Shown: positions 15,794-22,822 of the stretch, one piece after another
How positions within the stretch are numbered: the first letter of the stretch is position 1
How the letters are laid out: each line of letters opens with the position of its first letter
Source: a virus
Length of the DNA: 31,291 bases
Direction: 5' to 3' (one strand)
IMG/VR virus record: IMGVR_UViG_3300012920_000154
Coordinates: 1 to 31,291 of that record
Notes under the pieces: model-generated
The model's database searches: none
The model's input: only the letters and a program-made list of their open reading frames with translations
What the model was told of the DNA's origin: nothing
Translations under genes and position numbers: made by a program

Positions 15794-15945
15794 AAACAAT
15801 CTTTACAAAATACCCAAAGAGGATCATCAAGATTAGAGACAACTGGATGCAATCTTGTAAAGCATCTAAAGTAGTCATCAGATCAACATTTGATGTCGAT
15901 TTATATCTTGACTATCTCAACACGTTAAAATCTAAAAACCAATAA
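15790..15945 (+). CDS. Small basic early protein
   Basis: A 51-residue ORF starts in the ATGA overlap with the upstream gene and stops two bases before the next ATG. The N-terminus is basic (MKTIFTKYPKRIIKIRDNWM), and the end contains a helix (DVDLYLDYLNTLKSKNQ). A GGAGGG sequence at 15778-15783 is six bases before the ATG and is a convincing Shine-Dalgarno site. The exact packing between two neighbouring genes supports it as real. No function is recognised. Confidence 0.65.
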   Translation: MKTIFTKYPKRIIKIRDNWMQSCKASKVVIRSTFDVDLYLDYLNTLKSKNQ

Positions 15946-15947
15946 CA

Positions 15948-16166
15948 ATGAACAGAAAGGAAACCTTAGAACTACTTATTAAAATTCAAGAAGCAATTGA
16001 ACAATTTGAAGGAAGAATAATGCAATGCGAATGGTCAAACACGTTGGGTATGGGTTTAGAAATACCAGAGATAAGAGATAAAAACGAGCAGAACATAATA
16101 ATATACGGTATGTGCATCGGCAGACTTAACGAACGATTTACTAAACAACTTAACGCACTTAAATAA
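15948..16166 (+). CDS. Small helical early protein
   Basis: The 72-residue product is mostly helical (KETLELLIKIQEAIEQFEG; YGMCIGRLNERFTKQLNAL) with a short polar loop, consistent with a helical hairpin. The start is preceded by AACCAATAACA. The next gene begins seven bases after its stop. Its codons differ from the upstream neighbours: no GATC occurs in this gene or the next one, while GATC is common nearby. No known family is recognised. Confidence 0.6.
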   Translation: MNRKETLELLIKIQEAIEQFEGRIMQCEWSNTLGMGLEIPEIRDKNEQNIIIYGMCIGRLNERFTKQLNALK

Positions 16167-16173
16167 ATAGATT

Positions 16174-16374
16174 ATGAACCTTATATATATGACAAAAGAT
16201 TCTTTAGTAAATAAATTGACAAGGTTAGATGTTTCCTTTTATCGTAAAATAGGATTATTGGAAACTGGCAAGTATAAACACGAACCGCCAAAGTATAGAA
16301 TTGAATTAAAGCAAGTTTATGACAAACTTGACAAAGAAGATATTATACAATTGATAAATTTAAAAACTAAATAA
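16174..16374 (+). CDS. Small early protein of unknown function
   Basis: The 66-residue basic product (MNLIYMTKDSLVNKLTRLD, then KYRIELKQVYDKLDKED) is helical and may start at ATG 16174 or ATG 16189. It is followed three bases later by another gene. Like its upstream neighbour it lacks GATC and uses AT-rich codons, suggesting the pair arrived together. No function can be suggested. Confidence 0.55.
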   Translation: MNLIYMTKDSLVNKLTRLDVSFYRKIGLLETGKYKHEPPKYRIELKQVYDKLDKEDIIQLINLKTK

Positions 16375-16377
16375 ATT

Positions 16378-16638
16378 ATGAAAGCAAACGAAACAGAAGT
16401 ACAAGGAGCAGATATATTGATCGGACAAAAAGGAGAGATCCTGGCTAATATGAAGATCACTAAGGAGGTGACAGATCATCTCTTTATCTTTAGACTTTGG
16501 ATCGATGGCCAGGTCATTAGAGAGACAAAACTGATCAACAATAATGGAGTGGCTGGACAATTTTTTTCTGCTATCAAATACAAGATTGAAAAAAAAGAGC
16601 CATATTTGTTGTTCACTGATGCCGAAATTATTAATTGA
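16378..16638 (+). CDS. Small early protein, beta-rich
   Basis: The 86-residue product looks beta-rich (LIGQKGEILANMKITKEV; HLFIFRLWIDGQVIRETKL) with an acidic end. It might be a small OB-fold or barrel protein, but no signature residue confirms this. The start follows AAATAAATT. A 45-base AT-rich gap (16639-16683) separates it from the next gene. GATC-rich codon use resumes here. Confidence 0.6.
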   Translation: MKANETEVQGADILIGQKGEILANMKITKEVTDHLFIFRLWIDGQVIRETKLINNNGVAGQFFSAIKYKIEKKEPYLLFTDAEIIN

Positions 16639-16683
16639 CATCAGATATCAAAACCTATTTACACACCTTTAAAACGCATTAAA

Positions 16684-16914
16684 ATGCCTAAAGCAAACAA
16701 AAAACTGAACATCACTATCTTCTTTTGTGATCGATTTGAACTTTACAATATATTTAGACGAATCATCAAGATCATCCACAACGGAACGCAACACAAATTT
16801 GAGGAGATAAATGGATCTTTTTATGAATTTGACTTTGAATACTCACCCAGATATGACTACGAGGAAGAGATCATCAATGGGAATGTTTGTTACACTTACA
16901 AGTCGAAGGTATAA
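16684..16914 (+). CDS. Small early protein upstream of the replication organiser
   Basis: The 76-residue product (MPKANKKLNITIFFCDRFEL and an acidic, Tyr-rich end EFDFEYSPRYDYEEEIING) is of unknown function. Its stop overlaps the start of the replication organiser by one base (TAATG), so the two are translationally coupled. The leader AAAACGCATTAAA before the ATG resembles one at 24403-24415. Confidence 0.6.
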   Translation: MPKANKKLNITIFFCDRFELYNIFRRIIKIIHNGTQHKFEEINGSFYEFDFEYSPRYDYEEEIINGNVCYTYKSKV

Positions 16915-17582
16915 TGAATGGATGGATCAAGATTGAGAGAGACATAACATCACACTGGATATTCCAAGACTCGTGGAAGTTTAGAAACTGGATCGATCTA
17001 TTGACTATGGTCAACTATCAAAAAAAGAAGATCGAGCTCAATGGTCAGTTATTTGTCTGTAAACGTGGCGAAACTTTGAGATCAATTCAGACACTTGCTA
17101 ACAGATGGAGATGTTCAAAATCGAAGGCCAGGAGGTTTCTGAAGTTATTAGAAAGTGATCAAATGATTGTTCTAACTAATGAAACAAAAACGACACGAAT
17201 AACTATCTGTAATTTTGATAGTTACCAAGAAGACCGAAACGATAATGAATCGCAGACGAAACGCAGACGAAACGCAGACGAAACGCAGACGAACCCAAAC
17301 AAGAAAGATAAGAAAGATAAGAAGGATAAGAAAGAAGGATTTAAGTCAGATCTTTCTCCTTTTTTAGAAAAGTATGGATCTGATATGTTGAATGAGTTTT
17401 TTATGTATTGGACTGAGAAGACTCCTAATGGAAAGATGAGGTTTGAAACCATGAAAGCATTCAGTCTTTCGAGAAGACTTTCTACATGGGCAAAGAATCA
17501 ACCAAAGTTCTCCAACGATGATGACAAGTTCATGAGCCACATTAAGGAACAAATCAAGAGAGGAGGTGACAATGTCAATTGA
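16914..17582 (+). CDS. Replication organiser, winged-helix DnaD/lambda O-like
   Basis: This 222-residue protein probably binds the phage origin and recruits the helicase. The N-terminus (MNGWIKIERDITSHWIFQD) is the classic start of phage replisome organisers. Residues about 52-105 hold a winged-helix region (GETLRSIQTLANRWRCSKSK, ARRFLKLLESDQMI). Residues 113-127 are encoded by 11-bp tandem DNA repeats, and residues 130-141 (KKDKKDKKDKKE) by 9-bp repeats, forming a charged linker. The C-terminal domain (YGSDMLNEFFMYWTEKTPNGK; MRFETMKAFSLSRRLSTWA) is the helicase-contact-like module. ATG 16914 is preferred over a TTG at 16887 because it starts at the conserved MNGWIKI and overlaps the upstream stop. 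The helicase-like ATPase gene follows with an 11-base overlap. Confidence 0.85.
   Translation: MNGWIKIERDITSHWIFQDSWKFRNWIDLLTMVNYQKKKIELNGQLFVCKRGETLRSIQTLANRWRCSKSKARRFLKLLESDQMIVLTNETKTTRITICNFDSYQEDRNDNESQTKRRRNADETQTNPNKKDKKDKKDKKEGFKSDLSPFLEKYGSDMLNEFFMYWTEKTPNGKMRFETMKAFSLSRRLSTWAKNQPKFSNDDDKFMSHIKEQIKRGGDNVN
17251..17336 (+). repeat. Iteron cluster plus purine-rich tract: candidate replication origin
   Basis: Four head-to-tail copies of the 11-bp unit CGCAGACGAAA lie at 17251-17261, 17262-17272, 17273-17283 and 17284-17293 (the last lacks its final A). Seven bases later come four 9-bp units, AAGAAAGAT twice, AAGAAGGAT and AAGAAAGAA (17301-17336), which form a purine-rich, easily melted tract. 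Because 11 is not a multiple of three, the iterons are read in successive frames. Iterons plus an AT-rich tract inside the initiator gene is the arrangement of the phage lambda origin in gene O. Confidence 0.7.
17561..17566 (+). promoter_or_regulatory. Strong Shine-Dalgarno site deciding the ATPase start
   Basis: AGGAGG stands five bases before ATG 17572 and supports that start over the GTG at 17566, which overlaps the site itself. Such perfect sites are unusual in Bacteroidetes, where most starts have only an A-rich leader. Confidence 0.65.
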
Positions 17583-18465
17583 GAGTCATGGATCATCAAT
17601 GAAGTACCTTCTGGACTATCACTCTGGAAAGATTAAGCCAGGTCTTGGTATCGGATGTCAACTTGATGATTATCTGAGGTTAAAAAAATCATCGATGACG
17701 ATTGCGTTGGGACATGATAATGTCGGAAAAACGGCCTGGCTGATATGGATGCTAACTTGTCACATAATCATAAACAAAAAGAAGGTGATCATGTGGTCTG
17801 GAGAGAACTCCAAAGGTCAGATCATGAGAGACATGATTCAGTGGTTTGCTGGTGTACCATTTAAGCAATTGACAACCACTCAGATCACAAAAATTCACAA
17901 TCATCTTGAGAACTATGTTGAGTTTGTAGACAACAAAAAACTATACAAACCAGACGAGCTCAATGACATCTATGGATCATCAGATGCAGACATTTGTCTA
18001 CTTGATCCATTCACTGGTCTTGATCGAGACATGACATATGAAGGCAACTATCGATTTTTGAATGACATGAGGCAGTTTGTAAACACTACTCAGAAATCTG
18101 TATACATCACAACGCATCCGACATCTGCAAGTGGTCGATCTGGAGCAGTGTATACTGATGGTGATTTCAAGGGACATTTGAAGATGCCTATGAAAAGTGA
18201 ATGTGAAGGAGGCAAGGCATTTGTCAATAGATCATGTGATGTGCTGGTCATCCACAGAATGCCTGGCCATCCGACAATGAAATACTACACAATGGTATCT
18301 ATTGAGAAGATTAAAGACAAGGAGACTGGTGGTCAGATTAGTGAATATCAATCTCCTTTGCTATTTTCGTGGAACTCTGGTCTGGGATTCACGATTGCTG
18401 CAGTAGATCCACTCCAGAAACATAGACCGAATTTAAACAAGTTAAACAAACCTATATTATTATGA
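17572..18465 (+). CDS. RecA/DnaB-like ATPase (replicative helicase-type)
   Basis: The 297-residue protein consists of one RecA-type ATPase core. Walker A is GHDNVGKT (47-54). A Walker B-like strand is DICLLDPF (around 140). The KIKDKETGGQ segment near residue 255 resembles the loop region of hexameric SF4 helicases. It lacks the N-terminal primase-binding domain of full DnaB (which would make about 450 residues), so it is either a minimal helicase or a helicase-loading ATPase. It follows the replication organiser, so the pair likely acts at the origin inside that gene. The start overlaps the upstream gene by 11 bases, and its stop overlaps the next start. Confidence 0.8.
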   Translation: MSIESHGSSMKYLLDYHSGKIKPGLGIGCQLDDYLRLKKSSMTIALGHDNVGKTAWLIWMLTCHIIINKKKVIMWSGENSKGQIMRDMIQWFAGVPFKQLTTTQITKIHNHLENYVEFVDNKKLYKPDELNDIYGSSDADICLLDPFTGLDRDMTYEGNYRFLNDMRQFVNTTQKSVYITTHPTSASGRSGAVYTDGDFKGHLKMPMKSECEGGKAFVNRSCDVLVIHRMPGHPTMKYYTMVSIEKIKDKETGGQISEYQSPLLFSWNSGLGFTIAAVDPLQKHRPNLNKLNKPILL

Positions 18466-18764
18466 GTCAAGAACTATATCTATTTACGATCAAGACAATG
18501 ATTGATCACAACTATCTGAAGGTGAAAATAAGCCGAGAGGAGATCGAACAAAATCATCCAGATCGAACTGATCTGATCAAGAGCATGAAGGAAACTGAGG
18601 AAGATCTACTTCACATCAAGTCTGGCTGGTCAATAGTCACCACTGAGATGAAAGACTTTGCAAGGAGATCAATGGTGCTTGAGACAGAAGCCAATGGTCT
18701 AAGATTAGAAAACAGAGATCTCAAAGAAAAATATCAACGTATCCTGGCCGAAGTGGAACTATGA
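18462..18764 (+). CDS. Coiled-coil protein of the replication block
   Basis: The 100-residue product is helical, and its second half is a clear coiled coil (RRSMVLETEANGLRLENRDL). It overlaps both neighbours by four bases (ATGA), the tightest coupling in the replication block, so it is probably made in step with the ATPase and the NinG-like protein. No enzymatic motif is visible. A helicase accessory or structural partner is possible. Confidence 0.6.
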   Translation: MSQELYLFTIKTMIDHNYLKVKISREEIEQNHPDRTDLIKSMKETEEDLLHIKSGWSIVTTEMKDFARRSMVLETEANGLRLENRDLKEKYQRILAEVEL

Positions 18765-19324
18765 AGAGGTGCAAAAATTGTGGATCGAAGTTCAAACCAA
18801 GATACAAGACAACAGAGAAGTTCTGCTGGAATACCGAATGCAAAACACAAGAGGCACTTCTTAATCTTGAGAAGATTAAAAACAAACAAAAGGCAAAGCA
18901 AAGCAAGGAACTCAGACAACGAAAGAAGGATCTGGAAACAATGCAACAGATGGCTAAAAGAGTCCAGAAGGTAGTCAATCAGTTCGTAAGACTCCGAGAT
19001 GCTGGTAAGAAATGTATATCATGTCACAAGATCCTTAAAGGCAAATTTGATGCTGGTCATTATTATAATGCAAATAACCACTGGAATGTCAGATTCAATG
19101 CTCATCTAAACATTTTTGGCCAGTGTGTCACTTGCAATAGACATCGACATGGAAACCTCATCGAGATGCGTAAAGGACTACTTCAGAGGATCGGAGAGAT
19201 TGGCCTGGATCATCTTGATACTATTGCACATGAAACTCGTAAATTCAACAAGATTGAACTCCAAGAGATCATGAATATCTACAAGGAAAGAATACAAGAA
19301 ATAAAGGATCAGAAAAAAAATTAA
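18761..19324 (+). CDS. ninG: NinG/Rap-like recombination nuclease
   Basis: The 187-residue protein matches the lambda NinG (Rap) pattern, a nuclease that acts on branched DNA and Holliday junctions during phage recombination. A zinc-ribbon begins the protein (Cys4, Cys7, Cys22, Cys27). A long basic helix follows (residues 35-75). The core then shows KKCISCHKI, FDAGHYYNANNHWNVRFN, FGQCVTCNRHRHGNL, with paired Cys and His residues typical of the family. The end is helical. It closes the replication block and is followed by an AT-rich promoter region. The gene symbol is given by family resemblance. Confidence 0.85.
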   Translation: MKRCKNCGSKFKPRYKTTEKFCWNTECKTQEALLNLEKIKNKQKAKQSKELRQRKKDLETMQQMAKRVQKVVNQFVRLRDAGKKCISCHKILKGKFDAGHYYNANNHWNVRFNAHLNIFGQCVTCNRHRHGNLIEMRKGLLQRIGEIGLDHLDTIAHETRKFNKIELQEIMNIYKERIQEIKDQKKN

Positions 19325-19339
19325 TATTATATATAATGA

Positions 19340-19364
19340 TATATTAAATTAATCTTTATATTTG
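19340..19364 (+). promoter_or_regulatory. Second early promoter with shared 13-base upstream element
   Basis: TATATTAAATTAA (19340-19352) is followed after four bases by the -7 box TATATTTG (19357-19364). The same 13 bases and box occur at 14908-14934 and, on the - strand, at 26946-26922. No TTG -33 element is evident. It would drive the recombination block from 19385 to the terminator at 22039. Confidence 0.75.
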
Positions 19365-19384
19365 CATAAATTAAAACCTATAAA

Positions 19385-19825
19385 ATGAATAAAATCAGAA
19401 ACCCAAGAGAAGGAGTAGTCCAGAAGTATCTAAACTTTTTAATGGATCTTAGACATGAAATTAATGAAGAACCAACATATCCAGTGCATGATGTTGTTAA
19501 AAAGCACAAGGTAGGTCATTCAATTATAGCGAGACTAACTGAATTAAACATAATTTCTGGAACTGGCCCAAGAGGTAGAAAATGGACTGGTAGATTTCCA
19601 GATTATCAAATGATTCAAGACCTCAGATTGCAAGTAAGAAAAGTAAATGAATCAAAACTAAAACCATTTAAGAGATGGAAACCATCTGACCTTGTACATC
19701 CGACATCTGGTAAACAGATGGGAGTCGGAAACGTACATTATCCAAAATCAAGATCAAGAACATGGTCATTGATTAAGTCATTAACAATCTTTAAATACAA
19801 GTTTAGAATCTATAAATTGAAATAA
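19385..19825 (+). CDS. Basic protein, possible DNA-binding regulator
   Basis: The 146-residue product is strongly basic. The N-terminal half could hold a winged-helix or HTH domain (YPVHDVVKKHKVGHSIIARL, TELNIISGTGPRGRKWTG). The C-terminal part is Lys/Arg/Ser-rich (HYPKSRSRTWSLIKSLTIFK). It is the first gene behind its own promoter, a common place for a regulator. No exact family is recognised, so DNA binding is inference from composition and pattern. Confidence 0.55.
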   Translation: MNKIRNPREGVVQKYLNFLMDLRHEINEEPTYPVHDVVKKHKVGHSIIARLTELNIISGTGPRGRKWTGRFPDYQMIQDLRLQVRKVNESKLKPFKRWKPSDLVHPTSGKQMGVGNVHYPKSRSRTWSLIKSLTIFKYKFRIYKLK

Positions 19826-19827
19826 AA

Positions 19828-20085
19828 ATGCAACACAAAAGAATTTATATTCATTCAGAATTACAAAGTAAAAAATTTGGATTACTTAAATCGTCTCAAT
19901 GGTCATATCTCACAAGTGATTCAGAAATGCACAAAAAAAGTATCCGAGAGGCTTGTGTTGAAGAAATTTACACATTCGTAAATGAATGGTCACTGGATCA
20001 ATGTTGGGGTGTAAAAAAACACGAATCTTTTACACGAAAATTTAGTGATGAATTGGAAAAAAATGCAAAAATTATAATTAAATAA
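19828..20085 (+). CDS. Small protein of unknown function
   Basis: The 85-residue product (MQHKRIYIHSELQSKKFGLL, then KKSIREACVEEIYTFVNEWS) is mixed alpha/beta and close to both neighbours (2 and 4 bases). No domain is recognised. It belongs to the transcript that encodes the annealing protein and exonuclease, so an accessory role in recombination is possible. Confidence 0.6.
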   Translation: MQHKRIYIHSELQSKKFGLLKSSQWSYLTSDSEMHKKSIREACVEEIYTFVNEWSLDQCWGVKKHESFTRKFSDELEKNAKIIIK

Positions 20086-20089
20086 TAAA

Positions 20090-20695
20090 ATGGGCGAAAC
20101 AACCACAAAAAGAAAGACTCCAGTAAGAGCAAAGATACGCAAAGAGATCGGAATCTATGAGGCACTCATGAACTTCCAGAGTGATATGCCGACACTTCCA
20201 CAGAACACGAAAGGATATGGATACACATACACAGATCTGTTGACAATCATCAACACTGCACAACCGATCCTGGCTAAACATGGTCTTGTGATCACACAAC
20301 CAATCTCTGGAACAAAGATCACAACCATACTGCATCACATACCAAGCAAAGAAGAGATTCAGTCATATGTAGATATTCCACAAGATGTCAATCTCAAAGG
20401 TCAAAATACCTTTCAAGTTTATGGATCGGCCTTGACATATTTTAGAAGGTACTCATATATCTCAATACTATCTATTGTCAGTGATGCCGATCTGGATGCA
20501 TCTGGTACAGAAGTAAAACCATCAAAAGTATCAAACGCACTTCCAACATTGTCAGATACAGACTTTAATAAATTACTTGCAGCATTAGGTAATGAAGACA
20601 AGAATGGAAACCTCATTGATGAGTATTATGCAGTGAGTAGATATTCATTGAGTCCAATTCAATCCAAAAAAATAAAGGAGGTATTCAATGGATAG
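20090..20695 (+). CDS. erf: ERF-family single-strand annealing recombinase
   Basis: The 201-residue protein belongs to the ERF superfamily. The N-terminal half has the family pattern (IYEALMNFQSDMPTLPQNTK, YGYTYTDLLTIINTAQPILAK, HGLVITQPI), and residues about 108-135 hold the signature YGSALTYFRRYSYISILSIVSDADLD in split form. ERF proteins anneal complementary single strands and promote recombination and genome circularisation. The next gene overlaps it by eight bases and encodes an exonuclease, giving the usual annealase-nuclease pair. The N-terminus is Lys/Thr-rich. Confidence 0.9.
   Translation: MGETTTKRKTPVRAKIRKEIGIYEALMNFQSDMPTLPQNTKGYGYTYTDLLTIINTAQPILAKHGLVITQPISGTKITTILHHIPSKEEIQSYVDIPQDVNLKGQNTFQVYGSALTYFRRYSYISILSIVSDADLDASGTEVKPSKVSNALPTLSDTDFNKLLAALGNEDKNGNLIDEYYAVSRYSLSPIQSKKIKEVFNG
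20676..20681 (+). promoter_or_regulatory. Shine-Dalgarno site for the exonuclease gene
   Basis: AGGAGG lies six bases before ATG 20688, inside the end of the annealing-protein gene. It fixes the exonuclease start in an overlap where no A-rich leader can be present. Confidence 0.65.
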
Positions 20696-21425
20696 ACCGT
20701 CAGACAATTGGTATGTCAGAGCATCCTCAGTGGGTGCTTTGATGTCCAAAGGCAGAGGAAAGGGCCATGAGTGGGGTGCAACTGCAATGGGAGTAATTCA
20801 AGAAGCAGTCCTATTCAATAAGTATGGTGTAAAAACTCAGATACAATCAAAGTATCTTGACAAAGGCATCATTAATGAGCCAGTGGCCTTAGAGATGTTT
20901 TATCGAGCAATGGACATGGATGTGACATCCACAGATCAGAATACAAAGACAAGAATATTTAATGACTATATAACTGGAGAGCCAGACATATACATTGATG
21001 GAGTTCTCGGTGATGTCAAATGCTCATTTAATGCATCGACATTCCCATTCCTACATGATGGTGATCTTAAGTCATTGAACAAGTCCTATCATTATCAAAT
21101 GCTTTGTTATATGTGGCTTTTTGATTGCTCAGAGTCTTACCTGGCTTATTGTCTCACAGACACTCCAGACCACATGATTGAGGATGATGTACAAAGGAGA
21201 ACATTCAAAGCAATGACATATCCAGAGAACGCACACAAGGACATGAGTCAGATCGAGGATGAGATCAGAGATCAAGTCAATAAAGAAATGAGATTCAATC
21301 ATATCCCAGAGAAGTCAAGGATAAGAATGTACAAAGTAGACAGAGATCTGGATGAGATAGAATTGATTAAGGCCAGAGTCATCGAGGCCAGAAAAAAGTA
21401 CGATGAAATTTATGAACTTCTATAA
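20688..21425 (+). CDS. YqaJ-like PD-(D/E)XK exonuclease
   Basis: The 245-residue protein is probably the 5'-3' exonuclease partner of the annealing protein. Motifs follow family order: WYVRASSVGALMSKGRGK at the start, KGIINEPVALEMFYRA (catalytic Glu region), GEPDIYIDG, then GDVKCSFN (Asp and the E/QxK-like catalytic segment), and YHYQMLCYMWL. Here the usual E/QxK is DVK, with Asp as the acidic residue. It would resect double-strand ends to give single strands for ERF. The gene is flanked by the annealing protein and the SSB-like protein. Confidence 0.85.
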   Translation: MDRPSDNWYVRASSVGALMSKGRGKGHEWGATAMGVIQEAVLFNKYGVKTQIQSKYLDKGIINEPVALEMFYRAMDMDVTSTDQNTKTRIFNDYITGEPDIYIDGVLGDVKCSFNASTFPFLHDGDLKSLNKSYHYQMLCYMWLFDCSESYLAYCLTDTPDHMIEDDVQRRTFKAMTYPENAHKDMSQIEDEIRDQVNKEMRFNHIPEKSRIRMYKVDRDLDEIELIKARVIEARKKYDEIYELL

Positions 21426-21434
21426 ACTAAAAAA

Positions 21435-21800
21435 ATGAACGTAGAGGGAAAAATACACAAGATAGGTGAGACACAACAGATCTCACAGAAATTTCAAAAG
21501 AGAGAGATCGTCATAAAGACAGAAGGAGACTATCCTCAATTCATAGGATGTCAATTGACACAAGACAATTGTTCAATGGCCGATCAGTTTGTAGTGGGCC
21601 AGGAGGTCAATGCATCTATCAATCTGAGAGGTCGAGAATGGAAAAGTCCACAAGGTGAGGTCAAATACTTCAACACTTTGGAGATCTGGAAGATGACATC
21701 AACTCAAGAGATGGGATCTGCTCAAGGAGGTATCGACAGAAACTTCCAAGAGGATGCGATAAATGATTTACAGAATCAACAAGACGATTTACCATTCTAA
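21435..21800 (+). CDS. DUF3127 single-stranded DNA-binding-like protein
   Basis: The 121-residue protein matches the DUF3127 family of Bacteroidetes and their phages: GKIHKIGETQQISQKFQKRE, QLTQDNCSM, GREWKSPQGEVKYFNTLE. The body looks like an OB-fold, and the end is acidic, finishing QQDDLPF, similar to the DDIPF tail through which SSB proteins recruit partners. It probably coats single strands produced by the exonuclease. The stop overlaps the next start by one base (TAATG). Confidence 0.85.
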   Translation: MNVEGKIHKIGETQQISQKFQKREIVIKTEGDYPQFIGCQLTQDNCSMADQFVVGQEVNASINLRGREWKSPQGEVKYFNTLEIWKMTSTQEMGSAQGGIDRNFQEDAINDLQNQQDDLPF

Positions 21801-22033
21801 TGAAAGCGAAGGAACTAAAGGACATTAATCAGTCCACGAGAAAGATGATCTTAGATTTTTTACAAGACCATGACATGACACTCAATGCTTTCTGTAAAGA
21901 AGCCAAACTGCACCAAAATCAGATATGGCTATATCTGTATAGCGGTGACGAAAATAAAGGAGTTCACTCTCGAACTTTGCAAAAATTAGGCGAGTATATG
22001 TCCAGCAAAAAGTTGGTCAAATCTAAAAAGTAA
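21800..22033 (+). CDS. Small HTH DNA-binding protein
   Basis: The 77-residue product has an HTH-like region (MTLNAFCKEAKLHQNQIWLY followed by SRTLQKLGEYM), as in XRE-type phage regulators. It is the last gene before a strong terminator and is coupled to the SSB-like gene. With no other obvious repressor in the window, it may control the early promoters. Confidence 0.65.
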   Translation: MKAKELKDINQSTRKMILDFLQDHDMTLNAFCKEAKLHQNQIWLYLYSGDENKGVHSRTLQKLGEYMSSKKLVKSKK

Positions 22034-22038
22034 AGAAC

Positions 22039-22067
22039 AAGCACTCAGATATGGGTGCTTTTTTTTT
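22039..22067 (+). terminator. Rho-independent terminator
   Basis: AAGCACTC (22039-22046) pairs with GGGTGCTT (22053-22060) over a six-base loop, followed by seven T (22061-22067). It ends the recombination transcript six bases after the HTH gene. Confidence 0.9.
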
Positions 22068-22078
22068 AACTTTACAAT

Positions 22079-22480
22079 GTGAGACAGATAATTTTCAACG
22101 AGTTCAATGTAATACTTTCGCCAGAAGTAAGTGATTTATTCAAATGGTTTGGAGTCAACTCACTATCTGGTGTAACATTTGCAGAGGCTAAGTTCATGGA
22201 TGACACTAACGAGCAATTTGACTCAATGGTCAACTATCATCCAGAAGATATAAACAAAGATCTAAGATGTAAACCATATATATATTTAAATAGTCATGTG
22301 CTATCTAACAAACCAATACACGAATCTACAATGGTGGTGCATCATGCCTCGATGAAATTGTCAAGAATATTAGTCGAAGGTTCAGATGTTAATTATGATC
22401 AGATCTACAAGTTTGGCGAGGCCATTTGTTTAGATTTACTTGACGAGTTAAAATACCCCAAAGTATATCATCGTGTCTGA
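22079..22480 (+). CDS. Protein of unknown function with GTG start
   Basis: The 133-residue product starts at GTG 22079. The nearby ATG at 22077 would be followed at once by TGA. The sequence has a helix with HESTMVVHHASMKLSRIL in the C-terminal half, reminiscent of but not equal to a zincin metal site (HExxH is absent). The gene lies 11 bases after a strong terminator without room for a promoter, so it must rely on read-through. Its end overlaps the next gene by eight bases. Confidence 0.6.
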   Translation: MRQIIFNEFNVILSPEVSDLFKWFGVNSLSGVTFAEAKFMDDTNEQFDSMVNYHPEDINKDLRCKPYIYLNSHVLSNKPIHESTMVVHHASMKLSRILVEGSDVNYDQIYKFGEAICLDLLDELKYPKVYHRV

Positions 22481-22733
22481 ACTTCATCATATATCTGGAT
22501 ATCCTAAACAGAAACTAATTATAAAACTATTTAAGGAGTTCGGTATAGATGAGAAACTTATTGTATTCAATGCAGACTATGGAGTTAAACGTGCTGGATT
22601 TTTGTACAGAAGATTGTCTATGGTCGAAAGCATAAAAGAATGGATCGAATTTGCACAAACTCATGGTGTTGAAATTAAACACACAAAATTCTATGGTCAA
22701 ATACATTCGGTATGGTTCAAAAATAAATTGTAA
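22473..22733 (+). CDS. Small protein of unknown function
   Basis: The 86-residue product starts at GTG 22473 and reads SELHHISGYPKQKLIIKLFK with a conserved-looking C-terminal half (SIKEWIEFAQTHGVEIKHTK, YGQIHSVWFKNKL). It is coupled to the preceding gene. No domain is identified. Its stop codon TAA lies inside the candidate promoter box TAATTTTG. Confidence 0.6.
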   Translation: MSELHHISGYPKQKLIIKLFKEFGIDEKLIVFNADYGVKRAGFLYRRLSMVESIKEWIEFAQTHGVEIKHTKFYGQIHSVWFKNKL

Positions 22734-22738
22734 TTTTG
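22731..22738 (+). promoter_or_regulatory. Candidate -7 promoter box before the hairpin
   Basis: TAATTTTG matches TAnnTTTG and overlaps the stop codon of the preceding gene. A clear TTG -33 element is absent. Transcription would begin near 22745 and quickly enter the hairpin at 22759-22811, so a short RNA or an attenuated transcript is possible. Confidence 0.4.
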
Positions 22739-22758
22739 CACAATAGGTTTTAACACGA

Positions 22759-22811
22759 GCCAGGAGGGTACACTTTTTTTCGTTTGACCTTGATCCTCCC
22801 TCCTGGCTTTT
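22759..22811 (+). terminator. Long-stem hairpin terminator
   Basis: GCCAGGAGGG (22759-22768) pairs perfectly with CCCTCCTGGC (22798-22807), ten pairs, followed by TTTT. The 29-base loop includes a T-run and a second TCCTCC that can also pair with GGAGGA-like parts of the left arm, so the stem can slip. It lies in an 89-base gap between two genes. Confidence 0.75.
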
Positions 22812-22822
22812 AAACAAATAAA

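Noticed and set aside
17301-17336. AAG/GAT repeats as a CRISPR-like or satellite array
   Set aside because: Units are only 9 bp without spacers, are in frame and encode a charged linker. They are better explained as linker plus origin tract.
22240-22400. Zinc protease motif in the 133-residue protein (HESTMVVHHASM)
   Set aside because: The required HExxH is absent, so an enzymatic call is not supported.
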